A DNA stretch of 64,000 bases from Phaseolus vulgaris (GCF_000499845.2 NC_023749.2:43272177-43336176); one strand, 5' to 3'. Positions 34,972 through 48,352 are shown, counted from the stretch's first letter. The notes: a model not told the origin generated them from the sequence alone. Program-made: numbers and translations.

Positions 34972-35399
34972 AACAATATAATAAAATTATTAAATAAAAA
35001 TCAAATTTAAAAATAAAAAATTATTAATAACTATATTAAATAAGTTAGACATTATTTTATAAATTAAAAAATTATTAACATTTAAATTAGTTTCTATTAT
35101 AAATAAATAATTATTAAATTTGTATTTAATTGATTTTTAAAATGGCATGTACTTGGTAGATAATTATTAAATTTTTATTTAATTGATTTTTAAAATGGCA
35201 TGTACTTGGTAGCTAAAATAATAGAAGTTAGTTAGATATTAATTTAGAAAATAATTTATAAATTTTATTAATAATATAAATTATTTTAAATATTAATAAT
35301 TTTTTTAATTTTTAAATTAATATTTAATTTAATCAATATAGTAATTAAGTATTTTTTTATCTTTAAAAATATTTTTTATTTAGTGATTTTTTTTTAGTG
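34972..35399. mobile_element. CACTA-like MITE, degraded copy 2
   Basis: Interior matches copy 1 (AATAAAAATCAAATTTAAA, ATATTAAATAAGTTAGACA) and the right end is TAGTGATTTTTTTTTAGTG. The left terminal bases have decayed. A 53-bp tandem duplication (35107-35159 and 35160-35212) has lengthened it. Confidence 0.6.
35107..35212. repeat. 53-bp tandem duplication in a MITE
   Basis: Two adjacent units (ATAATTATTAAATTT...ACTTGGTAG) differ at a single visible position (TTTGTATT against TTTTTATT). It is recent compared with the MITE around it. Confidence 0.85.
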
Positions 35400-38300
35400 A
35401 AATTTTAGATAATATGTGTGACAAATCATTGTCCGTGAGGAAAATGTTTGTAACTAATCTCTTAATATTTGGATGAGACTCACGAATTCTCATTTGTTGA
35501 GCACACTAGGTTGAATCAGAAATTTTGAATAATTTTTCAAAACAAATTTTTCATTTCTAATTATCCGTTCCAACCAATTTTCTCCATATATATAGTTACT
35601 TTAAACAATCAAAATAACAAGGACCTTATTCAATGAAAATATACATACTCAACACCCAATTCCATTCAAAACAACATCACCATGGTTATAAATCTTACAC
35701 CATAACATTGCCTATTCATCCAAACATTCAACTACGAACAATTTTATTATTTAAAACTTATTTTGAATTAAATTTATTTTGCATTCAATTTCACTAAATT
35801 ACCAATTACTTAATATAGGTTCATCCAACACCCTAACAAGTCAAAATGACATTTGAACCTATATATACATATTTAAAAACTAATTCTAAAACTATTTACA
35901 TAACTAGTGCATACATTATTTTAAATGTATAGTTTAAACCTAAATATTTCTTAGGTTCAACTCCCCTTACTTCAAAGTTACTCATCGACCAAGAAAAAAA
36001 CAACTTTATGATAGAAAAGAAGTTGAAAAACATCTAAAGGCTTTGGTAACCTAGGGAAAAATCATCCAAACCACCAAAACACTTAGAAAAAGTAAAACCA
36101 AGTAAGATATTACCTTTTTCATTGGATTAAACATACACAACCTTATAACATCTACAAGAAAAACTAAAATAGACAAGATATAAGTATTTATATCTGAAAA
36201 ATGACATACTCTAAAAGAAAGTCTGATAAGTCTGATTTGATCTTCACTCAGTTGTCGTCTCACTAGTGTAATCTATTTAAGGAAATTTAAGGAAAGGTGA
36301 GAGATGACTCTTAAAATCTAAAGAGAGGGTAGAAGAAGAAAATGAATTTTGTAGAATATAAATTACTTTGATTGTAAGAGTTAGACATTAAAATTTACTT
36401 TCAAATATTTTTCTTTCAATCATAGAACAAGTGTAAATAGTAATTTTATATTTGGACTTATTGAGCCCAATAAGACCATAAATCCGAACATTAAAAAAGG
36501 AAAGAAGTAAGAACTATTTTGAATTCAATCAGGCATTATTGAAGCCCACCAAGATATCGGTCGAGTGGAGAGTAAACATGACAATCAAGGAGGCAAGTAA
36601 AGTGGAGGAAAGGAAAAACATTACCTTAGTATGGGTTACATGCTCCAACTTTCGGACAAATATCTTATGATTTTTCTCATTGTCTTTCTAAATTTTGAAA
36701 TTCAATCCCTCGTTAGATTAATATAAATTTTTTGTCACACTTTAGATTTAGAGTTTCATTTCATTTCTAGTGAATTTAGGATGCATTTAGGCACAAAAAA
36801 GTTATAAATAGTCCTACCATTTTTTTATAAACAACCTTTGAATAATAAATGATATGAGAGGATTCGTAAGAGTTATTTGAAAGAGAGAAAGTTCTCTTCT
36901 TGCATCATTTAATTAAGTGGTGACTTCATCAACATTTATCATAAATCATTTTCAAATAGGATGACATCCTCCATAATTCCATAAGTCTTTCTTTATTTTC
37001 TCTTTTCATTCCTTGTAAAGTTGTGAAATTAATGTTGTTATATCTTCTTCATTATTTGTGTTTGATGTTATTCTATCTTCATTTTTATATTCATATTCAA
37101 TATTGAACCGTAAACATGATTTCCTCTAAACAAATAAAAAATATTATACTATTTTCAAGCTAATCTTAATTAAACTCTTAGTCTATAGATTTCAAGAATG
37201 TCAAATAGAAGAGAATACCTTTTTACATTGACATAGTCAAATCTTCCATGTTTTATATTCTTTAATGTTTAATTATTAATTTGAAATGTGTTGGATTTAG
37301 AAATTGGTTTACTAATTTATCAGATGCCACATAATTATTTAACTTTATTAATTTTTTGGGTACGCAGTTTAGGTAGTAGTATCTTGAATTTAATTGACGA
37401 TTAATTAGTTAATTTCTATACAAGACAAAAAAAATTAATAATTAAAGTTAAAATTAAATATTCAGAAATTGGTCATAAGCCGGATTAAAAACTAACTATT
37501 GGATTGATCATTTTACTAAACTGGTTGGTTTCTCTTTTAATGTTGAGCAGATTATTTACTTTGGAGAGCAAGTTTTACCTTTTTTTCTTTTTCTTATCAT
37601 ATATAACACTTTCTTTTTATAATTTTTTTTTCACATTTTATACTCCGTTCCACTTAACATGATTTTTTAGAGAAAAATAATTTAATTTTTTTTGTTATTT
37701 TACAAAGTCAATTACGCATCGAATATTTCATTCAAGACTATCCTTAATCAATACTCCATGTGATAATTTTTTTTTTTACCTATGTAGAGAGATAAATTAC
37801 TTGAAAAAGTTGTATAATATTTTGTTTATAAAATTCTAAATAGTAATTGCTTTAATACTTATGTCAAAATCTTACATCCTTTTTTTTCTAAAATATCCAA
37901 TTTCTGAAATAAAAATCTATTTAACTTTTATTTTCAATGTTTAAAGACAATAGTACTTTTATTACTTAAATTATAATAAAGAAGCGATTTAAATATGCTT
38001 TTAGTTCATGAAAAATTAATAAGTTTTAATTTTTATCTTCATAGTTTTTTTTATTCATCCCTTAAAATATTTTCTTTTATCTCTACTATCAGTGACACTA
38101 GTTAACAACTAATGCATTTAGCGATAAGTCAAATATTTATCATAAACAACACCCGCCAGTATCTATTATGCTGTCCTAATATTTGATATCTTGGAAACAT
38201 TTTTTACATTCCTAAAACAAATATTATTTATCATAAAATACATATTAGGAACCAAAAGTAACAAATTTAGGTTTTGGAAAGATTAAAATTATCAAAGATG

Positions 38301-38959
38301 TCTTTTTTACATAAATTAAAACCAAAATTTACTTATGTTATAGAAACAAAAATACCCATTTAAATTTGAAAGGAAGAAAATACAAAGAAAAAGAAGCATG
38401 ATGATGACAAAAACACATTCATTTTAATGGCATTAAAATCATATTTACATCTACAAAGTTTTTATAAATATTTAAAGTAGACTTTAAGCTTAATTCAACC
38501 CTATAAAACCGTTTTGTGAGATGAGGTTTGCACATTCACTTATATACAATGAAATATTCTCATTGACAGTTCGTCCATGGAATAAAGTTGTCTGATAACG
38601 GTCTGATAGCGGATTGCTTGATAAGCTAAACAAACACTTGTCAAGATATACTTTAAATGACTCTGATAATATATTATTAAATGGACTTTAAACCTAATTC
38701 AATTCCATAAAACTGACTCATAAAGTGAGATTTGCAATCACTTATATATAATAAAATATTTTTATCTATCGATTTACTATCTTCAACAAGTGCGATCTCC
38801 AACAATTTTACTAAGATGATAATTTTTTTTAGTTTTTGAAATGAACATTAAACCATATTTTAAAAATAAAACCAATGCGGGTATCATAATTCAGAACTCC
38901 TATACACAGAAAACGAGGCTTGTCTTCACAAAAATAACAATAAAAAAAGAACAATAATG
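35400..38959. other. AT-rich intergenic DNA, no gene recognised
   Basis: No conserved protein or RNA. The minus-strand frame at 36051-36263 and other short frames look like chance. Two similar blocks (AAACCTAATTCAATTCCATAAA at 38690 and GCTTAATTCAACCCTATAAA at 38489) are diverged copies of a short repeat that also share TTTGCA...CACTTATATA. Confidence 0.45.
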
Positions 38960-39060
38960 AGGAATTTGAAAGTGAAGCGAGTCAACGAGTGGGGTCCACG
39001 CGGCGTGCACGCGTGCGACGACAGGTGGGTCCCAGTTCGTATCCTTTGTAGCTGTAGGGT
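38960..39060. promoter_or_regulatory. Isolated GC-rich island, promoter-like
   Basis: Within very AT-rich DNA, 38975-39040 is strongly GC-rich: GTGGGGTCCACGCGGCGTGC followed by ACGCGTGCGACGACAGG and GGTGGGTCCCAG. A CA/CT-rich leader-like stretch follows (39120-39200: CTCAAACCACACACCTCAC). This looks like a plant promoter with a 5' leader, but no gene follows on the plus strand. A relic promoter or a gene-flank capture is possible. Confidence 0.3.
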
Positions 39061-39386
39061 GGTTTGTTTTCATGAGAGTCAGAGCCTGAAAGTGACACAT
39101 TTTTAATATTCCTCCGTCCTAATCATTTGCCCAACCCTACCTAACTTCACACTCCTTTCTCAAACCACACACCTCACACCCCTCAAATTTACAACTCTCA
39201 TACAAACTCACTAAACTATAATATAAGTGCCCTACGTTTCGAATAGTTTTCTTCTGCATTATAGATCAGATTAATTATTTAAAATTTTGAATTTATTTAA
39301 GTAAAAAAATTTCAAAAGTAAAATTTTATTCGTTTACTCTGACCTCATTTGTATAAAAATTAAAAATATATTAAAAAATTAATTTA

Positions 39387-39775
39387 CACTACAATAAAAT
39401 CATGAAATAGAAATCAATTTTAGAAATAAAAAATAATTAGTTACTATAATGACTAAATTAGAGATCATTTTATAGACTATATTTTTTTTGTTTCTAAATT
39501 AGTTTTTATTATTGTTAAATGGTTTTTAAATTGGTATCTAATTAGTAACCAAAGTTTTTCTATCAAATTTAGAATCTAAATAATTGGTAGTTAAAACCTT
39601 GATAGCTAATTAGATATCAATTTAAAAACTATTTAACAATAACAGAAACTAATTTAGAAAAAAAAATTAGTCTCTAAAATGGTCTTTAATTTTTTAATTT
39701 AGTCACTATAACAACTAATTATTTTTTGTTTTTTAAAATTAGTTTCTATTTCATTATTTTCTTTTTCGTGTAGTG
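39387..39775. mobile_element. CACTA-like MITE, copy 3, TSD TTA
   Basis: Begins CACTACAATAAAATCATG and ends TTTTTCGTGTAGTG, with TTA on both sides (39384-39386 and 39776-39778). A three-base duplication is what CACTA transposases make. The interior is a long imperfect palindrome. Confidence 0.8.
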
Positions 39776-40498
39776 TTAGTTGTAATGTATATAAAAAATA
39801 AAAGTTGAAAAGATAATTTTATATTTTTTATTAGGGTATTTTTTCTGTACCTAATTAAATTTTATCTTACACCTTTTGAAATTTAAAAAAAATATTATTT
39901 TATATTTCAAAATTTAAAACAATTATTTTAATTTTTAAACTCGATTTTCTAAAGTTAATGAAGTACAAGGAAAAAGTTAAAGAAAAACAGGAAGAAACAC
40001 TTTTTTACGTCTTTGAGCGACGTAAATTGTAAATGGTGCAAGACAAAATCTATATAGGTTCATAAACAAAAATAATGAATCAATTCACATTTTTTATAAC
40101 AACTCTAGATGGCCTAATAACCTAAAATGGAGGGCAACAGTTACCACAGAGACATGGTCACACGTACCCATCACACACTCTCTTGAAAAATCTCCATTTG
40201 AGATTTGTCACACCACTGCTTCATTAATTAATTGCATCATTGTTCAATGAGTGGACAAGGTTGACAAGTGGGGAGGGTCAAACAAAGACATCACATGTGT
40301 GCCTCTAGACTTATGTGACATAAAATATGCCAAGTGTTACAATTTGACAATGGGTGCACTCAGGTTACATTAATCTTTAGATATTTTTTTAAAGTTTTTG
40401 TTGACTATGGTAAACTTGTAACACTCATTAAAGAATTTTGGAATCAAGTTGATATTAGAAATGTATTGAAAGTAGAAATCTATTCATGACTTTTTTTA
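39776..40498. other. AT-rich spacer
   Basis: No gene or element recognised between the MITE and the tandem duplication. Confidence 0.4.
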
Positions 40499-40719
40499 GT
40501 GAAAACTATTGCATTTTGAATATTTTATGAACATGTTGGTTGGCATTTACCTTTACTTCATTCATTCATTCATGGATATTGAATTTAGTGGAAACTATTA
40601 AACTCTCTCAACCTACAATCAAAGTTTGAATATTGATTGCTAGTAGACAAAAAAAATGTTTGAATTGATGAAAACTATATCTACAAGTCGGTGCTTGCTG
40701 TGATTCAACTAAGTTTTCC

Positions 40720-40743
40720 ATATATATATATATATATATATAT
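40720..40743. repeat. (TA)n microsatellite
   Basis: About eleven TA units in duplication unit 1. The matching run in unit 2 (41286-41325) is longer, about 19 units with one interruption. A mixed (TA)n(CA)n run lies at 46166-46192. Confidence 0.9.
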
Positions 40744-41285
40744 CCAATAAGTTACTTTACCAAAATAGTCTCTTCAGTCTTTGGAATGAAGGATAATTTT
40801 TAAGCTAGTAACTGAATGTTGATAAATATAAAAGTGTATGGTAAGAGAATTGTTTTAATTTATTAAAAATCTAAAGTTGGAAAAACATGTTTCCTATACT
40901 TAAGTTTATATTTAAAAAAATAACATTTGGGTTTTCTTTCTCAAGCTTTCCACGAACACGTTAATTTCCTAAGAGTTGGTAATGCATTCCGTAATAAAAG
41001 TAAACTTTTTACAGAAGAAATATCATATTATTATTGATAAATTATTTAACATAATAATTAATAAATAAAGTGAAAACTATTGCATTTTCAATATTTTATG
41101 CACATGTTGGTTGGCATTTACCTTTACTCCATTCATTCATTCATGGATATTGAATTTAGTGGAAACTATTAAACTCTCTCTACAAATCAATGTTTGAATA
41201 TTGATTGCTAGTAGACAAAAAAATGTTTGAATTGATGAAAACTATATCTCAAGTCGGTGCTCGCTGTGATTCAACTAAGTTTTCC

Positions 41286-41327
<42 letters not shown>

Positions 41328-41346
41328 AGAATAAATTAAATATATA

Positions 41347-41717
41347 CACCAGAAGAAAATCATGAAATAGAAACCAATTTTTAGAGACCAAAATAATTAG
41401 TTGCAATAGTAACTAAATTAGAGACCATTTTAAAAACTAAATAAAAAATTAGTTTTTAAATTAATTTCTATTATTGTTAAATAGTTTCTAAACGGATATC
41501 TAATTAACAATCAAGGTTTTAACTACCAATTATTTAATTTCTAAATTTGGTCTTTAAAACCTTGGTTGCTAGTTAGATACCAATTTAGAAACTATTTAAC
41601 AATAATAGAATTTTTATTTTTTTTTTAGTTTTAAAAATGTCTCTAATTTAATTACTATTGCAGCTAATTATTTTGGTCTCTAAAAATTAGTTTCTATTTC
41701 ATGATTTTTTTATAGTG
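41347..41717. mobile_element. CACTA-like MITE, copy 4, TSD ATA
   Basis: Begins CACCAGAAGAAAATCATG and ends CATGATTTTTTTATAGTG, with ATA on both sides (41344-41346 and 41718-41720). Inserted at the edge of the (TA)n run of duplication unit 2; unit 1 has an empty site, which confirms insertion after the duplication. Confidence 0.85.
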
Positions 41718-42035
41718 ATATCCAATAAGTTACTTTACCAAAATAGTCTTGTCTTTGGAATGAAGGATAATTTTTAAAATGTTGATAAATATAAAAGTGT
41801 TTGGGAAGAGAATTGTTTTAATTTATTAAAAATCTAAAGTTGGAAAAACATGTTTCCTATACTTAAGTTTATATTTTAAAAAATAACATTTGGTTTTTCT
41901 TTCTCAAGCTTTCCACGAATACATTAATTTCCAAAGAGTTGGTAAGAATACATTCCGTAATAAAAGTAAATTTTTTACAGAAGAAATATCATATTATTAT
42001 TGATAAATTATTTAACATAATAGTTAATAAATAAA

Positions 42036-45000
42036 ATATTCTAGTAAAACTAATAGCACAATAACTCTCTTATTTTTTTAAATATATAAATATTCCTAGA
42101 GATACTTTTTATCAACCAAATAAATTTAAGTGTGTGTGTGAAAGGGAAATTAACTGGTGTGACTCTTTCATATGCTAAAAAACCTACAGACAAAGAGTAA
42201 ATTCTGTGAGGAAGATGTTTGTTGGTGTGAGGTAGAACATAGTTAAATAGAACAATAGAAATACACAATGAATTTGCGCAGATATTGGAACATTGCAACT
42301 TCAATCTAAACATTGTAATTATATGCTGCTTCGACATAAGAACATGCACATTTTATAGATATTTGTGTGAGGTTAACTACGATTTGTTATGTTTTCAACC
42401 TTATTTTGCATTAGTGTTGCTATTCAAGTTTAGTACTAAATGTTATTAATACTTAAAATGTGTTCCTACTAATTTGTTGTGGTTTATCACAATTTGGTTT
42501 TATAATCTGTTCCACCAATAGGTGTCCATATGATTGTTTATACTTCTTTTTCGCCACGGAAATTTTGTTTCTTACACTGTAACAACTCTTTCTTAAAATT
42601 AATATATCAGAGGTCACTAGTTTTTTTTATGTCTATACCATCTAACATGTCTTGGAATCATCTAATCATTCTCAAACTTGGTGAATCTAGTTGCTTAGAA
42701 GTACGTACAAATATCTAAGCAGGCTAGCTGGTAGTTAGTCTTTGCTGGGTACAAGGTACACCAGTGTGTATGTAGATGCGTAAGCAAGGTGTATATAACT
42801 GCACAATAGGAAAGTTTTTTCATGGAGACTAATGGAAGCACCCAAATCTGGATTTCTTGAGGATGAAGAAATACATTACCAAATCACTTTGCATGTCTTT
42901 AAAAATTCATTTTTGATCGAAACAGAATTTTATAAAGATTTTGAAGAGAAAAACATTATAACAAAGCATTGTTTAACATGGTGTTTGGTGTTCGAATAGT
43001 TGAAACTCATTTATTAAATTGGATTCGTTTCGAAAGAGAAAAGGAACATACAAATGAAAAAGATGAATTTGAATCGATTATTTTGGAACTCATGACGTCA
43101 ACAGAAAATTAAAAACTGTAAATTAAAACTCCTGCACCTACTGGCTAACTAACTATGTATCTTAGTGTCTAAGTCTCTAAGCGTATAAGTGTTTCTCTTA
43201 GGTGGTACTTCTACTCTATTTATAGAGTTTCTAATCTTTACAAAAGGATGATCTTTCAATTGGGTCCAAAAGATCACTTTGAAACTAACTTCAACTCTTT
43301 CTTTGAGTGCAAAGTTGACCGTCTAGTGCTAGTTAATCGTTGACTATTGATCGTTTGTTACTTGTTTCTACATAATTTTTTCTCTTTAAGTGTCAATTCT
43401 CGATTTTTATTGCATCAACATCTTCTTCCAAGTTTCTAAGGTCAAATCCGGTTCAAAAGTTGTTCCTTCAAATGATCAAAACAAAGGATGAAAATATTAA
43501 AAAATTGCAATTTTTATAATATTTTTTTGTAAAAAGTTTATTATTTTGGAGAAAATACCAATCCAATCTAAAAACAGAAAATAAAAACAAAATAAACCTT
43601 AACAAAATGCAATTAGTCTAGTAAAATATTAGAAAACCGAAAGTTATCAATTTCCCTGGCAACGACACCATTTTGATGACTGCTTAGCTGCGTTCAATTT
43701 TTCAAACAAAAATACCAAGTTTTTCTCCTAATGTGGTATAGGGTCAACCTAGGTTGAATCCCAAAGAAAACATGTTAATTGATCCATTGTTTAATATTCT
43801 TTTCTTCACAAATTAAGAAAGAGGGAAATTGGATTTTGATTGTTGAATGTAATTGGAAAGTAAAATGCTAGATTAGGCCCTCTAATAAGGCAATTGTCTG
43901 ATAGACCATCTAATGACACAAAAAAATTGTAAATGAAATTCAGATAAAATGCCTTTTGCTGGAGGTATGTATTTTGTGTTTAGTTTTAATTGATGGAACC
44001 TTTATTCTAAGATTAAGTGTGAACTTGTTCCACTTTATTTTTAGAGTTGTGTTATGTCATCTCACTTTGGCAGAAATAATCTACAAGATGTTTTATTGAA
44101 AGAATTGCGGGTAAGATACTTTATGTATTGTTATTTTTAATTTACTAACTTCATTCTCTGGACATTTCAGTTCAGGGGCTTGAATATGGACGACCCTACA
44201 TGTGTAAAGCCTTGTATCACTGTTTTGAACAAACTCAAATAAATTCTATGTGGAGTTGAAGAATGAAGTCAAGGTTTTATTGGCAACATATCTATTTATA
44301 TTGTTTGTTATTGTCATTCACGATAATTGATGAGTTGATATAGTGGTTGTTGTATTTTCTTGACTAATTAGTGCTGCTCCATAGTGAATTTTAACATCTA
44401 AACTGTTTTTTGTAAATTATATTTCTGACGGTTAACAAAATGATACAAAGATTTAAATAAAAATTGAAAATACTCAGTGAGTGCACAAACTGGCTTATAT
44501 GATGAGACTGAGAATATTGAAACTTGAACAATGAGTATATCTTCAATTAGCCTTGATCTTTCTAGAAACAACTTTTGTTTAGATGTTTGAGAACTCTTGT
44601 GTACCTATATGCAGATGATTGAGTACATACAATACAAATGTTTTTTTCACATTCTATATTTAAAAAATGAGGACTAATTAATAACATCATTAACATTGTT
44701 AATTAATAGCTTTTTTAAATGAATACATAGATATTTTCTTTTAGAAATTCTTAAATAGTAATGTGGTGATGACCTGAGTCAAAAGTTTAACCCCTTCCAA
44801 CAACACTCACTAAATGAATCTTAATGAATAAGATGAATGAATTAGTAAGTAATATATATTTCTTATATCAATATAATTATTTGGTATTAAAACGAAATTG
44901 TGTTAATCACATATTACACACAATTTTTACGTTAATAATTCAATGTCTATATTTTCATTATGAAAAAATTATACCTATATAGTATTACGAAACCTTGAAA

Positions 45001-45156
45001 AGTAAATAAAAAAATGTTGAAGGGCATTAGTGTATTAATGTTAGGTGGTAAAAGAAAAACATAGGGTTTGAGAAAACCGTTGGACTATTTTGGTTCAACA
45101 TTTTTATTTTGTGTTACCTACTTTTTTATATATATGCACCTTCTAGAATAATGGAA
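42036..45156. other. AT-rich DNA, possible small LTR remnant
   Basis: No gene recognised; short frames such as 42050-42349 (minus) look random. On the minus strand at 43676-43655, TGGTGTCGTTGCCAGGG resembles a gypsy primer site. About 240 bases on, GGAAGAAGATGT followed by TGATGCAATAAAAATCG resembles a polypurine tract and LTR start, with CTATAAATAGAG TATA-like near 43215. This could be a TRIM or a deletion product. The matching LTRs could not be aligned. Confidence 0.3.
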
Positions 45157-45340
45157 TTTTCAAACCGTCGGGAATAACGAGGGTTTTCAAAACCACCAAG
45201 AATAACGCGAGTTTTCAAATCGTCAGGAATAACAATAATTTTCAAACCGCCGGGAATAACGAGGGTTCAAACTCGTCAAGAATAACAGGGGTTCAAAACC
45301 GCTGGGAATAATAGGAGTTCAAAACTGCTGGAAAGTGATT
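45157..45340. repeat. Minisatellite of about 25-28 bp units
   Basis: Seven units of the pattern TTTTCAAACCGYCGGGAATAACRAGGG with point differences. The last units lose two bases. About 100 bases later the sequence AACTTTTTTGTAGTG ends at 45452, which looks like a CACTA terminus, so this may be the subterminal repeat block of a CACTA element whose other end is lost. Confidence 0.7.
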
Positions 45341-45436
45341 ATTTTCCAGGGGTTTGTAGAAATCACTAGTAATCAGTTAGCAACGCCAAATCTTTCAGGA
45401 AAAAAAACAAGCGCCAAATATAACCTCCATTAAAAA

Positions 45437-45452
45437 TAACTTTTTTGTAGTG
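45437..45452. mobile_element. Possible CACTA right end
   Basis: ATAACTTTTTTGTAGTG is a typical complement of CACTACAAAAAA. No CACTA start in the right spacing with a matching three-base duplication was identified, so only a fragment is claimed. Confidence 0.35.
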
Positions 45453-46315
45453 AATGTAAAATGTAAAAACAACGACTATTTATTTAATGTGTTTTTACAT
45501 GCAGATGGTGTTTTGAAATGAAATATGCATAAAAATGAAATATAAGTATCTATTTTGAAATGAAATATGCATAGAAAGATGAAAGCTTATTTCATATGCT
45601 TAATTTCAATTCATTTATTATTAAGAATGAATTTAAACCGTGATTTAGTTTCAATGATTAAATAGATGATTTTGCTCTTTACAATGAGTTTGAGTGAGTA
45701 AACTACGATAGCTGGATGGAGTGTGATAATATCTGTGGAATATTGGAAGCCAACACATTGGTTGTGGTGTAACGTGGAAGTCACGATGATGCTAAACAGG
45801 GGTTACCTATGATTAAGAGAATGATAATGGCTCCACTTAATCGCTCAAATAATGCCAAAACAAGACAAGAAAACAATCTCGGACGAATCGACTAATTAAA
45901 CACCACCTTCAATTCCCTCACTGCATGCATGCTTCTTCCTACCCTAATGTATTGCTATTTCCCTCTATTCTTTGAGCTGCCTCGCCCCATAGCAATCATT
46001 AACAACTTCAATTTCCATCATAGTAATGTTTTCTCTTTCAAGAACAACCTCATCAATATGAACCAAACCTCACCTTAGAGATCATCATACTCACATAAAG
46101 TTTTTTCTTTCTTTCAAAACTCCCAGTTTTAGTGGAATTTAAACCCTAAGTAAACTTTATAAGTAATATATATATATATACACACACACACGCTTATTTA
46201 ACCTCGTGTCCCTTATTCGTGAGTGTTTGGTAACAAATTACTTTTAAGAAATAATCATTTACTGGACTTTTTGAGAAATTTATTTGTTCACACTTTATAA
46301 ATTATCACTAAAAAA
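45453..46315. other. AT-rich spacer
   Basis: Nothing recognised except the (TA)n(CA)n microsatellite at 46166-46192. Confidence 0.4.
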
Positions 46316-46683
46316 AATTATCAAATAAAAATCAATCTTAAAAATAAAAATAATTAGTTGCTATATTAACTAAATTAGATATTATTTTAGATGTTAAACA
46401 AATTATTAATATTTAAATTAGTTTATATTATTGATAAATAATTTTTAAATTAGTATCTAGTTAGCTACTAAAATTTTATCTACCAACTATAAAACCAAAA
46501 TAATTTGTAGCTAATTAGACACTAATGTAAAAATTATTTATCAATACAAACAAATTTAGATAACAATAATTTTTTTAGTATCTAAAATAATATATAATTT
46601 AGAATATAACAACTAATTATTTTTATTTTTAAAGTTAGTTTTCATTTAATGATTTTAATTCTCATTTAATAACTTTTTTAGTG
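46316..46683. mobile_element. CACTA-like MITE, copy 5, TSD TAT
   Basis: Begins CACTAAAAAAAATTATC and ends AATAACTTTTTTAGTG, with TAT on both sides (46313-46315 and 46684-46686). The interior matches the other copies (ATTAGTTGCTATATTAACTA, AGCTAATTAGACACTAAT). Confidence 0.8.
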
Positions 46684-48352
46684 TATCTTATTTATGTTTA
46701 ATTATTATTTTTAACTAAAATATGCTGAATTGTCTCACAATTTTTAATCAATAAGTAACTAAATGATATTAAGATAAATTATTTCTCTCTAATAGTGTAA
46801 CCATTATTCTCTCTCTGTATTAATAATTACAAGAAGAGGTAAAAGTAGTTAGATAATGAGTGCCAATAACGTCAAGAATAAATTGGAAAAATAATTAAAT
46901 TTACTAATATATTTATTTTTATTAACTATTTTTGTCTGATTTATTTGACTTAGTTAAAAGGGTCTAGCATATAAAGGAGGACTATAGTACTTTTTTTTTA
47001 AAAAGTTATAAAAATCGATAAAAACAAATTATTACTTCTTTTAAACTAGTTGAGTTATACGTTTACCATTTTAAATTGTACAAATTTTTTACTCGTGGTG
47101 AAATATATGACTATTCTAATAAGGTCAATTGTGAAAAAATGAAGAAATATGAGGTCACAATGGAGTAAGCTTGAGGTGTGCAAAGTTACAAAGAGATAAA
47201 AGAGAAAAGAGAGGGTAAGACATGTGTGAAGGAAGACACAAATTAGTGTGTGATGACCTCCCCCACATGAGTGTGATCATAAAAAAGAGAAAACCGAAGG
47301 AGGGGGACAAAGCCACACGAGTGAGTGAACAATAAGAAAGAAAGAAAGAATACAAGAAAAAAAAGTGAAGTACAAACCCAACGATTTTGGATTCTCTCTC
47401 TTTCGTGAAAGCACAAACAAATTAAACAAGAAAAAAAAAAGTATGAGAGTGGAAGAAGATTAAGACAAGAAGTTAATTTTGATTGGTTGAGGTCCAAATG
47501 TCCAATGGTCCATGTGTTTTTGTTAACCCGGCAACGTGTTTGACTTGTTTTGTTTCCATGTCATGTCCAACAAACATATTTTAAGCTTTTTTCCATTTGA
47601 ATTTTGCAAAGTCAGCACAAAATTAACATGGGGTAAGTCAGATACATTGAAATTAAATAAAGTTAAGATGGAACAAGCACAGTTTCTTGCACGCCAAAGA
47701 CTTTTCATGATTTGGTTTACTTGTTAATTAAACATCATCATCAAACTTCTCTACTAACTAGATTAACAGATTGGTTAAGGAAACCACTAATTTGGACACA
47801 TGTGCTTTAGTTAATCATTTTTTAAGTGTTGACTAATTGGGGGTTAAGTCGTTTCAAGTTTCAGTGTTGTGTGCCAGATATTTTCACAGAAATGGAAGCA
47901 ATTAAGTGTAGGTTGATGTGATAGAATCTTCACATTAGTGGTGTACCAACTGGTCATGATCTCTCATTGTTTGATAAAGGTTTAGTCATAAGTCAACATA
48001 AAATATTGTACATAGTACTATCGATTTTGCATAATTCAAGTGATATAATTTGAGAGTTTGACTAACGTCGAGGCCAAGCATCGCGAGCAAAATGGGTGGC
48101 CAAGAATAAAAGCCATTGCCTTCGATTAACTATGTAAGGATTTTGCACAATTAAAGCCTTTCTTTTTTAGTAAGATCCAACAACTTTAATATGGAAAATG
48201 TGGTGATATTTTTTAAATATAAATTTATACACTATATTTATATATAATTAATGTACTATTAATATATAATTAAGATACAATTTATATTTATTAGAGAGGA
48301 TAGCGTCTTTCGACTTTTGACGTATACAATACTTATGTTTTCTTTATTAGTT
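46684..48352. other. Intergenic DNA, no gene recognised
   Basis: Open frames on the minus strand at 47155-47497 are Phe/Leu/Ser-rich and lie over purine-rich DNA, with no family resemblance. 47523-47727 has frames on both strands, also unconvincing. Confidence 0.45.

Larger units (their letters stand above)
40499..42035. repeat. 571-bp tandem duplication, second copy with MITE
   Basis: Unit 1 (40499-41069) starts GTGAAAACTATTGCATTTTG and unit 2 (41070-42035) starts GTGAAAACTATTGCATTTTC. Both carry CATGTTGGTTGGCATTTACC, a CAAGTCGGTGCT block, a (TA)n run, TCCAATAAGTTACTTTACC and AAGTTGGAAAAACATGTTTCC in order. Unit 2 is longer because a MITE (41347-41717) landed beside its (TA)n run. Confidence 0.85.

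Noticed and set aside
47155..47497. Overlapping hydrophobic frames on the minus strand
   Set aside because: They lie over purine-rich DNA that forces Phe/Leu/Ser codons; no family resemblance.
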